14,410 bases of DNA from Candidatus Hecatellales archaeon (GTDB lineage Archaea > Thermoproteota > Bathyarchaeia > Hecatellales > Hecatellaceae), in NCBI GenBank assembly GCA_003662485.1, contig QMYD01000009.1, forward strand, positions 1-14,410, read 5' to 3'. Below, in pieces: positions 6,377 through 13,299 of this stretch. Under the pieces are notes generated by a model. That model had not been told where the DNA came from. It saw only the letters and a list, made by a program, of their open reading frames with translations, and made no database searches. Made by a program: the position numbers and the translations under genes. Position 1 is the stretch's first letter. Every line of letters starts with the position of its first letter.

Positions 6377-8206
6377 GTGAAAAAGTTTTTGCTCGGGGGA
6401 TATGCTGGAAAAATTCTTCGGGTGGATCTTTCAAGCGGCAGGATGAGAAGGGAGACCATCAGCGAAGAGTGGTTGAGAAAGTTTCTGGGAGGGGAGGGGC
6501 TAGCTACCCGAATACTTTACAGCGAATTAGAGGCAGGAGTTAATCCTCTAAGCCCGAAGAATAAGCTTATATTCATGACAGGACCCCTAACTGGGACTAT
6601 AACGCCAGCAGCACCCCGATATAGTGTTGCAGCCAGATCTCCTTTGACACTTTGCATTGGAACCTCAAACGCTGGAGGCTTTTTCGGCCCTGAACTCAAA
6701 TTTGCAGGATGGGATGGAATAATTGTTGAGGGTAGAGCTGAGAAGCCTGTATACTTGCTGATTAGAGACGGAGAAGTCGAGCTTAAGGATGCAAGCCACC
6801 TTTGGGGTAAAGACACCTACGAAACCGAGGAAATTTTGAGGAGGGAGGTTGGAGGGAAAAATCTGAGGTGTGCATGTATAGGGCCAGCTGGAGAAAACCT
6901 TGTTCTAATAGCCTCTATCCTCAATGATAAATGTAGGCTTGCAGGCAGAACCGGCATGGGAGCCGTGATGGGCTCCAAAAGGCTTAAAGCCATAGCCGTG
7001 GAGGCCAGCAGGAGAAGGATTGAAGTAGCAGATGAGGAAGAATTGAAAAGGCTTTCAGGAGAAATTGTAGAGAAACTTCAAGCTAATCCCCTTGTTAAAC
7101 TCCTCTCAGACCATGGCACAGACGGCTTTTTCAAACTCCTAATGGAGGAAGGCTATGGTCTCGCCAAAAACTGGACTCAGGCAGGCTTCGCTGTGGAAAA
7201 ACTCGACGGGGAAAACATTACCCGAAATTTAATGGTTAGACGGACTTCATGTTTCATGTGTCCTATAGCTTGCCATAGAGATGTGAGAATCGACAGTGGC
7301 CCTTACGCCGGCTATGAAGGGCCTGGACCAGAATATGAGACGGTTGGGGCTATAGGCTGCCTATGCCTAATAGACGACTTAAAAGCCATAACAAAGGCAA
7401 GCGACCTATGCAACAGGTATGGAATTGACACCATTTCCACGGGTAGCATTATAGCCTTTGCCATGGAGTGCTATGAGAAGGGGCTGATAACAAAGGAGGA
7501 TACGGGTGGAGTGGAACTCACCTGGGGGAATGTGGATGCTGTCCTAGAAATGATCAGGATGATAGCCTTCAGAGAGGGCTTTGGAAACCTGCTTGCAGAG
7601 GGCTCTAGGAGGGCTGCGGAAAAGATAGGAGGGGAAGCCCCCCAATTAGCCATGCAGGTTAAAGGCTTAGAACTTGCCATGCACGATCCTAGGGTTAAGC
7701 CTGGCTACGGTCTTTCCTTCGCCACCAATACTACTGGTGGAAGGCATACAGAGGGTGTTGAAGGCTCCGAGAACCCCTCCACCATAATCCTAGATCAGAA
7801 CATGCATGCTGTGGTGAATTCAACTGGCCTCTGCAGGTTTGCTTATGTGGCCTTATCCCACGAGATTTCAGACGCCGTCCTGTTCAGTTATGTGCCAAAG
7901 CTTCTCTCAGCCGCCGTGGGATGGGATATAACGCTTGAGGAGGTTTTGAAGACTGGGGAGAGAATTTTCAACCTTAAACGGCTCTTTAACCTTAAGCATG
8001 GGATTGGAAAGGAGGAGGATAGGCTTCCGAGAAGGTTCCTAGAGGAACCCTTACAGACAGGCCCGGCTAAAGGCAGAATTTGCAACCTTAAACCCCTCCT
8101 CGAAAAATATTATGAGCTACGAGGCTGGAATGCGGAGACAGGTTACCCAACTAGGGAAAAACTTGAAGAGCTTGAACTCTCGGACCTACTCGAAGATGAG
8201 AGTTGA
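6377..8206 (+). CDS. aor: Aldehyde:ferredoxin oxidoreductase (tungstopterin, AOR family)
   Basis: A 609-residue cytoplasmic AOR-family enzyme, which oxidises aldehydes to carboxylic acids and reduces ferredoxin using a bis-pterin tungsten centre and one [4Fe-4S] cluster. The N-terminus GGYAGKILRVDLSSG is the family hallmark. RTGMGAVMGSKRLKAIAVE at about 191-209 is the pterin-binding segment. The cluster ligands are C292, C295 and C299 (SCFMCPIACH), with C486 in NSTGLC as the distal fourth. The segment GPEYETVGAIG and NRYGIDTISTG are also conserved. The usual Asp of the DxxGLC motif is N481 here. GTG 6377 is preferred since it gives the normal N-terminus; its AAGGTGA overlaps the start, and a TATA-like cttttat lies at 6344-6350, so the transcript could be near leaderless. 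The last 21 bp overlap the convergent MBL gene. The exact aldehyde is unknown. Confidence 0.95.
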   Translation: MKKFLLGGYAGKILRVDLSSGRMRRETISEEWLRKFLGGEGLATRILYSELEAGVNPLSPKNKLIFMTGPLTGTITPAAPRYSVAARSPLTLCIGTSNAGGFFGPELKFAGWDGIIVEGRAEKPVYLLIRDGEVELKDASHLWGKDTYETEEILRREVGGKNLRCACIGPAGENLVLIASILNDKCRLAGRTGMGAVMGSKRLKAIAVEASRRRIEVADEEELKRLSGEIVEKLQANPLVKLLSDHGTDGFFKLLMEEGYGLAKNWTQAGFAVEKLDGENITRNLMVRRTSCFMCPIACHRDVRIDSGPYAGYEGPGPEYETVGAIGCLCLIDDLKAITKASDLCNRYGIDTISTGSIIAFAMECYEKGLITKEDTGGVELTWGNVDAVLEMIRMIAFREGFGNLLAEGSRRAAEKIGGEAPQLAMQVKGLELAMHDPRVKPGYGLSFATNTTGGRHTEGVEGSENPSTIILDQNMHAVVNSTGLCRFAYVALSHEISDAVLFSYVPKLLSAAVGWDITLEEVLKTGERIFNLKRLFNLKHGIGKEEDRLPRRFLEEPLQTGPAKGRICNLKPLLEKYYELRGWNAETGYPTREKLEELELSDLLEDES

Positions 8207-9127
8207 ACCGACACTGTTCAGAACGAAGCTATTGGGCATCTCCGCTGCGATCATCCTCACAGCCTCCCAACCCGTGCAGTGCATGGGCGAAACCACGGTG
8301 GGGTTGAAGCGTTTCAGCCTTTGAATGGTTTCCTCCACCAAGGATTTAGGTGTGGAGCCGCCTAGGTGGAAGCCTCCTAAGACAGCGTACACCTTCTCCG
8401 TCTGGCAGAGCCTCTGAACATAGCTTATCGTGTTTATTATCCCGGAGTGGGCGCACCCTGAAATTATTACCAGGCCTTTCCTAAGCTTGGCGAACACCGC
8501 CTGATCGTCTAAGATAAAGTCTCTTTCCTCCCCTGAAGGTTCCAGGTAAAATCCAGATGGCCCCTTCTCAAAACTTGTACGTTCGATTTCACCCGTGGTT
8601 GCTAAGAGATTAGAAGCAAGGGTTTGAGGCCTTCTAGACTTCACAATCTCAGCCTTCTTCAAGCTTTCCTCGCTTAGGCTTGGAAGCCTAATCCTTTTAC
8701 CCGTTGGAAGCTGGAAGTAGCGGTTGGGTTGAAAGGCATCCGGATGGACGATTAAGGGTATCCTAACCTTCACGGCCTTTAAAATCTCGGCTAGTCCTCC
8801 AAAATGGTCCATATGGCCGTGGCTTAAAACCGCAGCCTCGATTTCCGAAGGATTAAACCCTAAGGTTTTCATGTTTTGGAGGGAGGCTGAAGTTGACCAG
8901 CCTCCATCGAAGAGAACCCTGTGAACTTCACCATCACGGTAGAGGGTGATGAGTAGCGATAAGCCATGTTCAGCTAGTAGGGGTTTCTCAACAAGCCACT
9001 CCCACCTTTCAAAGCTAGCCCTCTCCACACCCCTAGAACCACGTAGGTTTAAGTCTACATAGTTGTCGATGATTGTCGTAACTTCGATTTTCTCCGCCTC
9101 CCTCAGGTTGACCATAAGCCTCCTCAC
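8186..9127 (-). CDS. MBL-fold metallohydrolase of the COG1237 type
   Basis: A metallo-beta-lactamase-fold protein of up to 313 residues. The metal motif SHGHMDHFGGL gives H103, H105, D107 and H108; the further ligands are probably H227 (SGCAHSGIINTI), H254 (GGFHLGG) and possibly H283 (MHCTG). This layout is that of proteins annotated as 7,8-dihydropterin-6-methyl-4-(ribofuranosyl)-aminobenzene-phosphate synthase homologs, linked to methanopterin-type cofactors; most members are untested. The start is uncertain. GTG 9127 lies 2 bp after the TAA of the upstream cyclase-family gene, and ATG 9115 follows GAGGAGG by only 3 nt. It is the second gene of a two-gene minus unit. It ends in TAG inside the AOR gene's 3' end. 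The pterin link to the neighbouring tungstopterin enzyme is suggestive only. Confidence 0.85.
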   Translation of the reverse strand: MRRLMVNLREAEKIEVTTIIDNYVDLNLRGSRGVERASFERWEWLVEKPLLAEHGLSLLITLYRDGEVHRVLFDGGWSTSASLQNMKTLGFNPSEIEAAVLSHGHMDHFGGLAEILKAVKVRIPLIVHPDAFQPNRYFQLPTGKRIRLPSLSEESLKKAEIVKSRRPQTLASNLLATTGEIERTSFEKGPSGFYLEPSGEERDFILDDQAVFAKLRKGLVIISGCAHSGIINTISYVQRLCQTEKVYAVLGGFHLGGSTPKSLVEETIQRLKRFNPTVVSPMHCTGWEAVRMIAAEMPNSFVLNSVGSTLIFE

Positions 9128-9129
9128 CT

Positions 9130-9837
9130 TTACTCTTCGAGGATAGCCATAGCCCTAACAGGTGAGCCCGTGCAGCCCACGATTTTTAAAGGTGGAGCTA
9201 TGAATTTGAAGCGTTTCCCTACGAGCTTGACTAGGTTGCAAAGGTTTTCGAAGACTAGGATGCCCCGTTTAGCGTTAAAGGTTACGTCTGCTGGGAATTC
9301 ACCCTTGGCTATGCTCTTCCAGCCGTCTGGGGCGGGGGCATCCGTTCCAAAACCTGAAATCCCCTGATCTGCAAGCCATTCAGCTGTTCTTCCATCAAGC
9401 CCTGTGAAGGGTTCGAGAACATATTCCATTCTAGCATTCGTATACTTTTCATAGTGGCCTGTGCAGAGGAGGAAGGTATCCCCCCTCCTTATGGTTAAAC
9501 CCGTCCTCTCAAGGTAGGCCTTAACATATTCAACTGTAACATACTCGTCCGGTTTAACCTCCCTAGCGTCAACGCAGATGGCTTCCGTATAAAAGCGCTC
9601 TAAGGGTATTTGATCTATGGATTTACCTTTCGGGTCCCTGTGGTTTGGAGCGTCAACATGTGTTCCATTATGGTCATTCAGCAGCATGGCTGTGGTTTGA
9701 AAAGACATTTTATATTGCCTGCCCGTTTCCTCATGGGTATTATAGGTCCAAATGCGGTTTTTGAGCTGGCCGGGCCAGCAAGCCATCTCATTAAAGATGG
9801 GCTGAGTTAAATCTATCACTTTAATTCTGCCATTCAT
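9130..9837 (-). CDS. Cyclase / kynurenine formamidase-family metal hydrolase
   Basis: A 235-residue protein of the cyclase superfamily (PF04199), metal-dependent hydrolases acting on amides, formamides or cyclic esters. The defining motif HxGTHxDxPxH is present as H56-N-G-T-H60-V-D62-A-P64-N-H66. The N-terminus KVIDLTQPIFNEMACWPG and the late FGTDAPAPDG segment are typical. Length is normal. ATG 9837 is supported by an SD-like GAGGTA (complement of 9844-9849), about 6 nt upstream. It is the first gene of the minus unit with the MBL protein, and is divergent from the etf cluster. Kynurenine formamidase, polyketide-type cyclase and imide hydrolase activities occur in this family; the real substrate cannot be told from the sequence. 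Confidence 0.88.
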   Translation of the reverse strand: MNGRIKVIDLTQPIFNEMACWPGQLKNRIWTYNTHEETGRQYKMSFQTTAMLLNDHNGTHVDAPNHRDPKGKSIDQIPLERFYTEAICVDAREVKPDEYVTVEYVKAYLERTGLTIRRGDTFLLCTGHYEKYTNARMEYVLEPFTGLDGRTAEWLADQGISGFGTDAPAPDGWKSIAKGEFPADVTFNAKRGILVFENLCNLVKLVGKRFKFIAPPLKIVGCTGSPVRAMAILEE

Positions 9838-9944
9838 TTCCTTTACCTCAAAAGAGGCTGTTGGTTTGAAGACTTACAAAAAGGTTTTTGGCATTGAACA
9901 TATATGCTTTTTCCGGAGCCTGGTTTTAGGCTAGGTGTGGAGCT
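9838..9944. promoter_or_regulatory. Divergent promoter region, cyclase unit / etf cluster
   Basis: On plus, the TATA-like acatatatg at 9898-9906 is about 25 bases before a likely start near 9930, and an SD-like AGGTGTGG (9933-9940) precedes TTG 9945. An inverted repeat caaaaa-GG-tttttg at 9877-9890 lies midway and upstream of the plus TATA box, where a regulator could act on either unit. No strong TATA box was seen for the minus unit. Confidence 0.4.
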
Positions 9945-10907
9945 TTGAGGGGTAACGTTTGGGTTTTCGCTGAAGAGCCTTTAGAGGAGTCTTTGAAGCT
10001 AGTGGCCGAAGCGAGAACCCTAGCCGACAGCATGAAGGTTGAGGTTGACGTTTTAGCCTTTGACTTGAAGGAGGAACCCGAAGTCTTTGGCAGATACGGA
10101 GCGAACAAAGTTTTTACGTGCAGGCTTGAAGAAGGGGAAAATATCTTTAGAAATCCCATCTACGCTGAAACCGTGAGCAGGCTTGCCAAAACCCGTAAGC
10201 CAGCTCTAATCCTCTTCCCCTCCACACCCAACGGGGAGGATGTGGCTGCGAGGGTGGCGGCTAAGCTTGACTCAGGCTTCATCTCAAACTGTCTTGAAAT
10301 TTTCTTTGAGAATGGGGTTTTGAAGGCTAGGAAACCGGTCTACGAGGATAAAGCCCACGCTGTTATGGCTTGGACAGGCTGTGAAACCGCCATAGCCACG
10401 ATGAGAACAAGCCTCTTAGAGCTTAAGGAAAGCAGGACTGGAAGGCCTAAAATGGTCAGGGTTGAACCTGCAAAGGTTGATGTGGGAGTAAGGTTTGCTG
10501 GAAGAATTAAAGCCGACCCCAAACTCGTAGATGTCTCAGAAGCCGATGTGGTGATAGGAGTTGGGAGGGGTGTAAGCCCCGAAAGTATGAAGCTCGTAGA
10601 GGATTTGGCTGAAGCCTTAAAGGCGTCCATAGGGGGCACTAGGGCCGCCCTAGATAAAGGCCTAATACCATATGAAAGGCAGATAGGGATTAGTGGGAAG
10701 AAAATAGCGCCAAAACTCTATGTGGCCTGCGGGATTTCAGGTTCCCCCTACCACACGCTTGGAATAAAAAATGCAAGATTCACCATTGCAATAAACCTTG
10801 ATAAGTCTGCTCCCATAGTCAAGACGGCAGACCTAACCCTAATCGGAGATGTTCAAACATGTATCCCGGCGATTTTGAAAAAGCTTGGAGGGCGTAGATA
10901 TGGCTGA
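9945..10907 (+). CDS. etfA: Electron transfer flavoprotein alpha subunit (EtfA/FixB)
   Basis: A 320-residue EtfA/FixB. The N-terminal domain carries the family's alpha/beta fold (MRGNVWVFAEEPLEESLKLV). The C-terminal FAD domain includes GGTRAALDKGLIP (R233), QIGISGK (S250), GISGSPYH (H270) and AINLDKSAPIVKTADLTLIGD. These match the FAD-contacting Arg, Thr/Ser and His of characterised ETFs by alignment from memory, although the usual GQTG is GISG and the usual GAIQH is GSPYH. It passes electrons between EtfB and the FixC-type flavoprotein. TTG 9945 is the family-like start with an SD 5 nt upstream. It has no fused N-terminal ferredoxin. It overlaps the next gene by 8 bp and is the first gene of a four-gene unit. 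Confidence 0.93.
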   Translation: MRGNVWVFAEEPLEESLKLVAEARTLADSMKVEVDVLAFDLKEEPEVFGRYGANKVFTCRLEEGENIFRNPIYAETVSRLAKTRKPALILFPSTPNGEDVAARVAAKLDSGFISNCLEIFFENGVLKARKPVYEDKAHAVMAWTGCETAIATMRTSLLELKESRTGRPKMVRVEPAKVDVGVRFAGRIKADPKLVDVSEADVVIGVGRGVSPESMKLVEDLAEALKASIGGTRAALDKGLIPYERQIGISGKKIAPKLYVACGISGSPYHTLGIKNARFTIAINLDKSAPIVKTADLTLIGDVQTCIPAILKKLGGRRYG

Positions 10908-12168
10908 ACTGAAATTTGACGTAGCTATTGCTGGGGGAGGACTTGCAGGACTGACGGCTGCGTACGCTCTAGCAAAAAAGGGTGTAAACGTGGCCTTGCT
11001 GGAGAGGGGAAGCTATCCAGGCTCCAAAAACGTCTGCGGAGGCATTTTCTATCCAGTAATCCTGAAAAAACTTATCCCAGAATACCGGTCAGAAGCCCCC
11101 ATCGAAAGGCTTGTTTCCAAGAGAAGCTTCCACCTCATGGCTGGAGAAGCCTGTTTCTCTTTTGAATTTTCGCTTCCAACGGAATGCTTCACGGTTTTGA
11201 GAGCTAAATTTGATAGGTGGTTTGCCGGAAAGGTTGAGGAGGCTGGAGCCACCATCATATGTGAAACCCTCGTTGAAGACGTTATAAGGCGTGATGGTAG
11301 AGCTGTCGGGGTTAAAACGGACAGGGGGGAAATAGCCTCCAACCTAGTGATAATAGCTGATGGAGCTCCTTCACTCCTAGCCGAAAAACTCGGCCTCAGA
11401 AAGCCTTCAAAGCCGAACAGGTTTGTCTTAGGCGTTAAGGAGGTGATAAGCCTGCCGGAGGAAGAGGTGGAGAGGAGATTTAACCTTTCTAGGGAGGAGG
11501 GGGCAGCTCTAATCTTCTATGGAGAACCCTTGACCAAGCAGGCTTCAGGCTTCATCTACACGAATAGGGAAAGTCTATCCGTGGGCGTAGCCTCCTATCT
11601 CCACCAGCTAGCCAGACTTCAGGAGAATCCAAACCAGCTCCTCGAGGAATTTAAACGAGCTAAGGCTGTGGCTCCACTAGTTAAGGGTGGAACCATAAAG
11701 GAATACTCAGCCCACCTTATACCCGAAAGCTACGAGGGCGAGCTATATGGTGAGGGAGTCTTAGTTGCAGGGGATGCCGCCGGCCTCTTAAACTCCTCCC
11801 CCCTATTCCTTGAAGGGACGAGTTTGGCCATGGCCTCAGGCCTTACAGCAGCTGAAGTATCGCTGGAAGCCCTAGAGAGAGGAGACTACTCTAAGCGTTT
11901 CCTATCCAAATATGAGAGAATGCTAAATGACAGCTTCGTTTTGAAGGATGTTAAACGCTATCGGAGGTTTCCAGAATTCTTGGAGAAGTATTCGGACATG
12001 CTAGCCGACTACCCGAGAATGTTTGGAGAGTTCCTCGCCCAAATATATTCTGCGGATGAAAGGCCTAAGGAGGATAAGGTTAAGGAGGCCTTTGCCAGGC
12101 TTGGAGGGAAAATAGGCCTCCTCAAAGCTCTCCTATTCCTACTGAAACTTTGGAGGTCCACGTTATGA
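10900..12168 (+). CDS. fixC: FixC/EtfC-type ETF:quinone oxidoreductase flavoprotein
   Basis: A 422-residue flavoprotein of the FixC / geranylgeranyl-reductase family. The N-terminal dinucleotide fold is AIAGGGLAGLTAAYALAKKG (G12, G14, G17), followed by LLERG and a KNVCGGIFYP segment like that of FixC. The second FAD motif is LVAGDAAGLLNSSP (GDAAG at about 291-295), followed by EGTSLAMASGLTAAE. It takes electrons from EtfAB and passes them, with the FixX partner, to membrane quinone. ATG 10900 is chosen: GGAGGG at 10887-10892 lies 7 nt upstream, while an alternative TTG 10885 lies before the SD. Its TGA overlaps the next ATG (ATGA). The C-terminus is hydrophobic and basic (LLKALLFLLKLWRSTL), which suits membrane contact. 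Confidence 0.9.
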   Translation: MAELKFDVAIAGGGLAGLTAAYALAKKGVNVALLERGSYPGSKNVCGGIFYPVILKKLIPEYRSEAPIERLVSKRSFHLMAGEACFSFEFSLPTECFTVLRAKFDRWFAGKVEEAGATIICETLVEDVIRRDGRAVGVKTDRGEIASNLVIIADGAPSLLAEKLGLRKPSKPNRFVLGVKEVISLPEEEVERRFNLSREEGAALIFYGEPLTKQASGFIYTNRESLSVGVASYLHQLARLQENPNQLLEEFKRAKAVAPLVKGGTIKEYSAHLIPESYEGELYGEGVLVAGDAAGLLNSSPLFLEGTSLAMASGLTAAEVSLEALERGDYSKRFLSKYERMLNDSFVLKDVKRYRRFPEFLEKYSDMLADYPRMFGEFLAQIYSADERPKEDKVKEAFARLGGKIGLLKALLFLLKLWRSTL

Positions 12169-12443
12169 GCATTGAGGAGAAACTTTTACTGAATAAGTTC
12201 GTAGTTGACAAGATTCCTCACATAACGTTGAAACGTGAGTTTTGCTCCCAGTGCGACTTGAAGCCTTGCCTCCACGTCTGCCCCGTTCAAAACTTCAAAC
12301 TTGAGAAGGGTGAAATAGTCTTTGATTGGGCTGGCTGTCTTGAATGTGGGAGTTGCAGAATAGTTTGTAAGTCGCTTGGAAGGGGGGCTGTCGAGTGGAA
12401 CTATCCAAGGGGAGGCTTTGGAATAGTCTACAGATATGGTTAG
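12165..12443 (+). CDS. fixX: FixX/EtfX-type ferredoxin-like protein
   Basis: A 92-residue iron-sulfur protein with eight cysteines in two sets: C27, C30, C35, C39 followed by Pro (CSQCDLKPCLHVCP), and C58, C61, C64, C68 (CLECGSCRIVC). The CLECGSCR motif is the FixX signature. Two [4Fe-4S] clusters are expected if all eight ligands are used, whereas many FixX proteins have a less complete first set. It relays electrons between the FixC flavin and quinone. ATG 12165 is 7 nt after GGAGGT (12152-12157) and overlaps the fixC stop by 4 bp. It ends in TAG 13 bp before etfB. Confidence 0.93.
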   Translation: MSIEEKLLLNKFVVDKIPHITLKREFCSQCDLKPCLHVCPVQNFKLEKGEIVFDWAGCLECGSCRIVCKSLGRGAVEWNYPRGGFGIVYRYG

Positions 12444-12456
12444 GAGGGACAACCCC

Positions 12457-13299
12457 ATGGAAATAATCGTATGCGTCAAGCAGATTTTAGATCCTGAAGT
12501 TTTAAGGTTTAATGTTGGGGCTGGAAGGCTGGAAGAATTCTATTATGTTATGAACCCCTACGATAGAGCAGCTCTGGCAGAGGCTTTAAGGCTTAGAAGC
12601 ATACTGGGCGGAAGTGTAACAGCAATTTCCCTTGGCGGAGAGGAGGCCCATGAGGCTTTAAGAATAAGCTTAACCATGGGCGCAGATAGGGCTGTTCACG
12701 TTCAAACTGGCGGGGCCTTGGACCCCCACACCACCTCGAAGATTCTGGCTGAAGTTATTAAGGGAATATCCTACGACCTCATCCTATGCGGTTCCAGATC
12801 AATAGACACAGATGGCAGATATGTTGGGGTGGGCATAGCTGAGGAGCTAAAGATTCCAGTGGTTTGCGGTGTTACTAGGCTTGACCTTTCAGATGGCAGG
12901 TTTAAAGTCTACAGGAAGCTTAGAGGAGGCGACAGAGAAATTCTTGAACTTCAGCCTCCAGCTGTCTTAACGGTTGAAGAAGACATAGCCCAGCCAGTCC
13001 ACGCAACTCTCAAAACCTACGTTGAAGGATTAAAGAAGCCTGTGGACAAAGTTAAGCCTTTAAGCCTAGAAGTTAAACCCCGAACCATCATTCTTCAATA
13101 CGTCCAGCCCAAGCCTAGAACCAGAAAAACCGTCTTAAGCTTTAGCCCTTCAGCTTCAGAAAGAATTAAGATGCTCATGAGTGGAGGGCTGAAGGAGAAG
13201 GCCTCCAAAAGGGTTGTTGAAGGAAGCCCTGAGAGGCTTGCAGCCGAATTCTTAAGTTTTCTCGAGAAAAACAAGATTCTTAGGGCTACTCGGCCATAA
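12457..13299 (+). CDS. etfB: Electron transfer flavoprotein beta subunit (EtfB/FixA)
   Basis: A 280-residue EtfB/FixA, starting MEIIVCVKQILDPE, the typical family opening. MNPYDRAALAEALRLR and GSRSIDTDGRYVGVGIAEELKIP form the nucleotide site (AMP in ordinary ETF, or a second FAD in the bifurcating forms). The C-terminal PRTRKTVLSFSP region and helix are the arm that wraps EtfA. ATG 12457 is preferred over ATG 12436 because AGGAGGG (12442-12448) lies 8 nt before it and the family start is MKI/MEI. It closes the order A-C-X-B. Its 3' end overlaps the convergent ABC gene by 14 bp. Length (280) is closer to FixA than to a minimal mitochondrial EtfB. Confidence 0.92.
   Translation: MEIIVCVKQILDPEVLRFNVGAGRLEEFYYVMNPYDRAALAEALRLRSILGGSVTAISLGGEEAHEALRISLTMGADRAVHVQTGGALDPHTTSKILAEVIKGISYDLILCGSRSIDTDGRYVGVGIAEELKIPVVCGVTRLDLSDGRFKVYRKLRGGDREILELQPPAVLTVEEDIAQPVHATLKTYVEGLKKPVDKVKPLSLEVKPRTIILQYVQPKPRTRKTVLSFSPSASERIKMLMSGGLKEKASKRVVEGSPERLAAEFLSFLEKNKILRATRP

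Noticed and set aside
6133..6459. 108-codon minus frame across the ATC-like/AOR junction
   Set aside because: It covers two well-supported plus genes, has no SD and encodes low-information sequence.
903..13288. Genome-wide reading of TAG as a sense codon (pyrrolysine code)
   Set aside because: Five genes (GNAT, HD, MBL, FixX, ABC) end in TAG at natural family ends. For the GNAT, HD and MBL genes, read-through would run far into the opposing gene. TAG is used as often as TGA here, so ordinary termination is the default and only the HD codon needs explaining.
13280..13288. ABC gene ends in TAG CCC TAA, a possible back-up stop after a recoded TAG
   Set aside because: A nearby second stop is expected by chance often enough, and the other TAG-ended genes lack one. 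The family C-terminus is already complete at the TAG.
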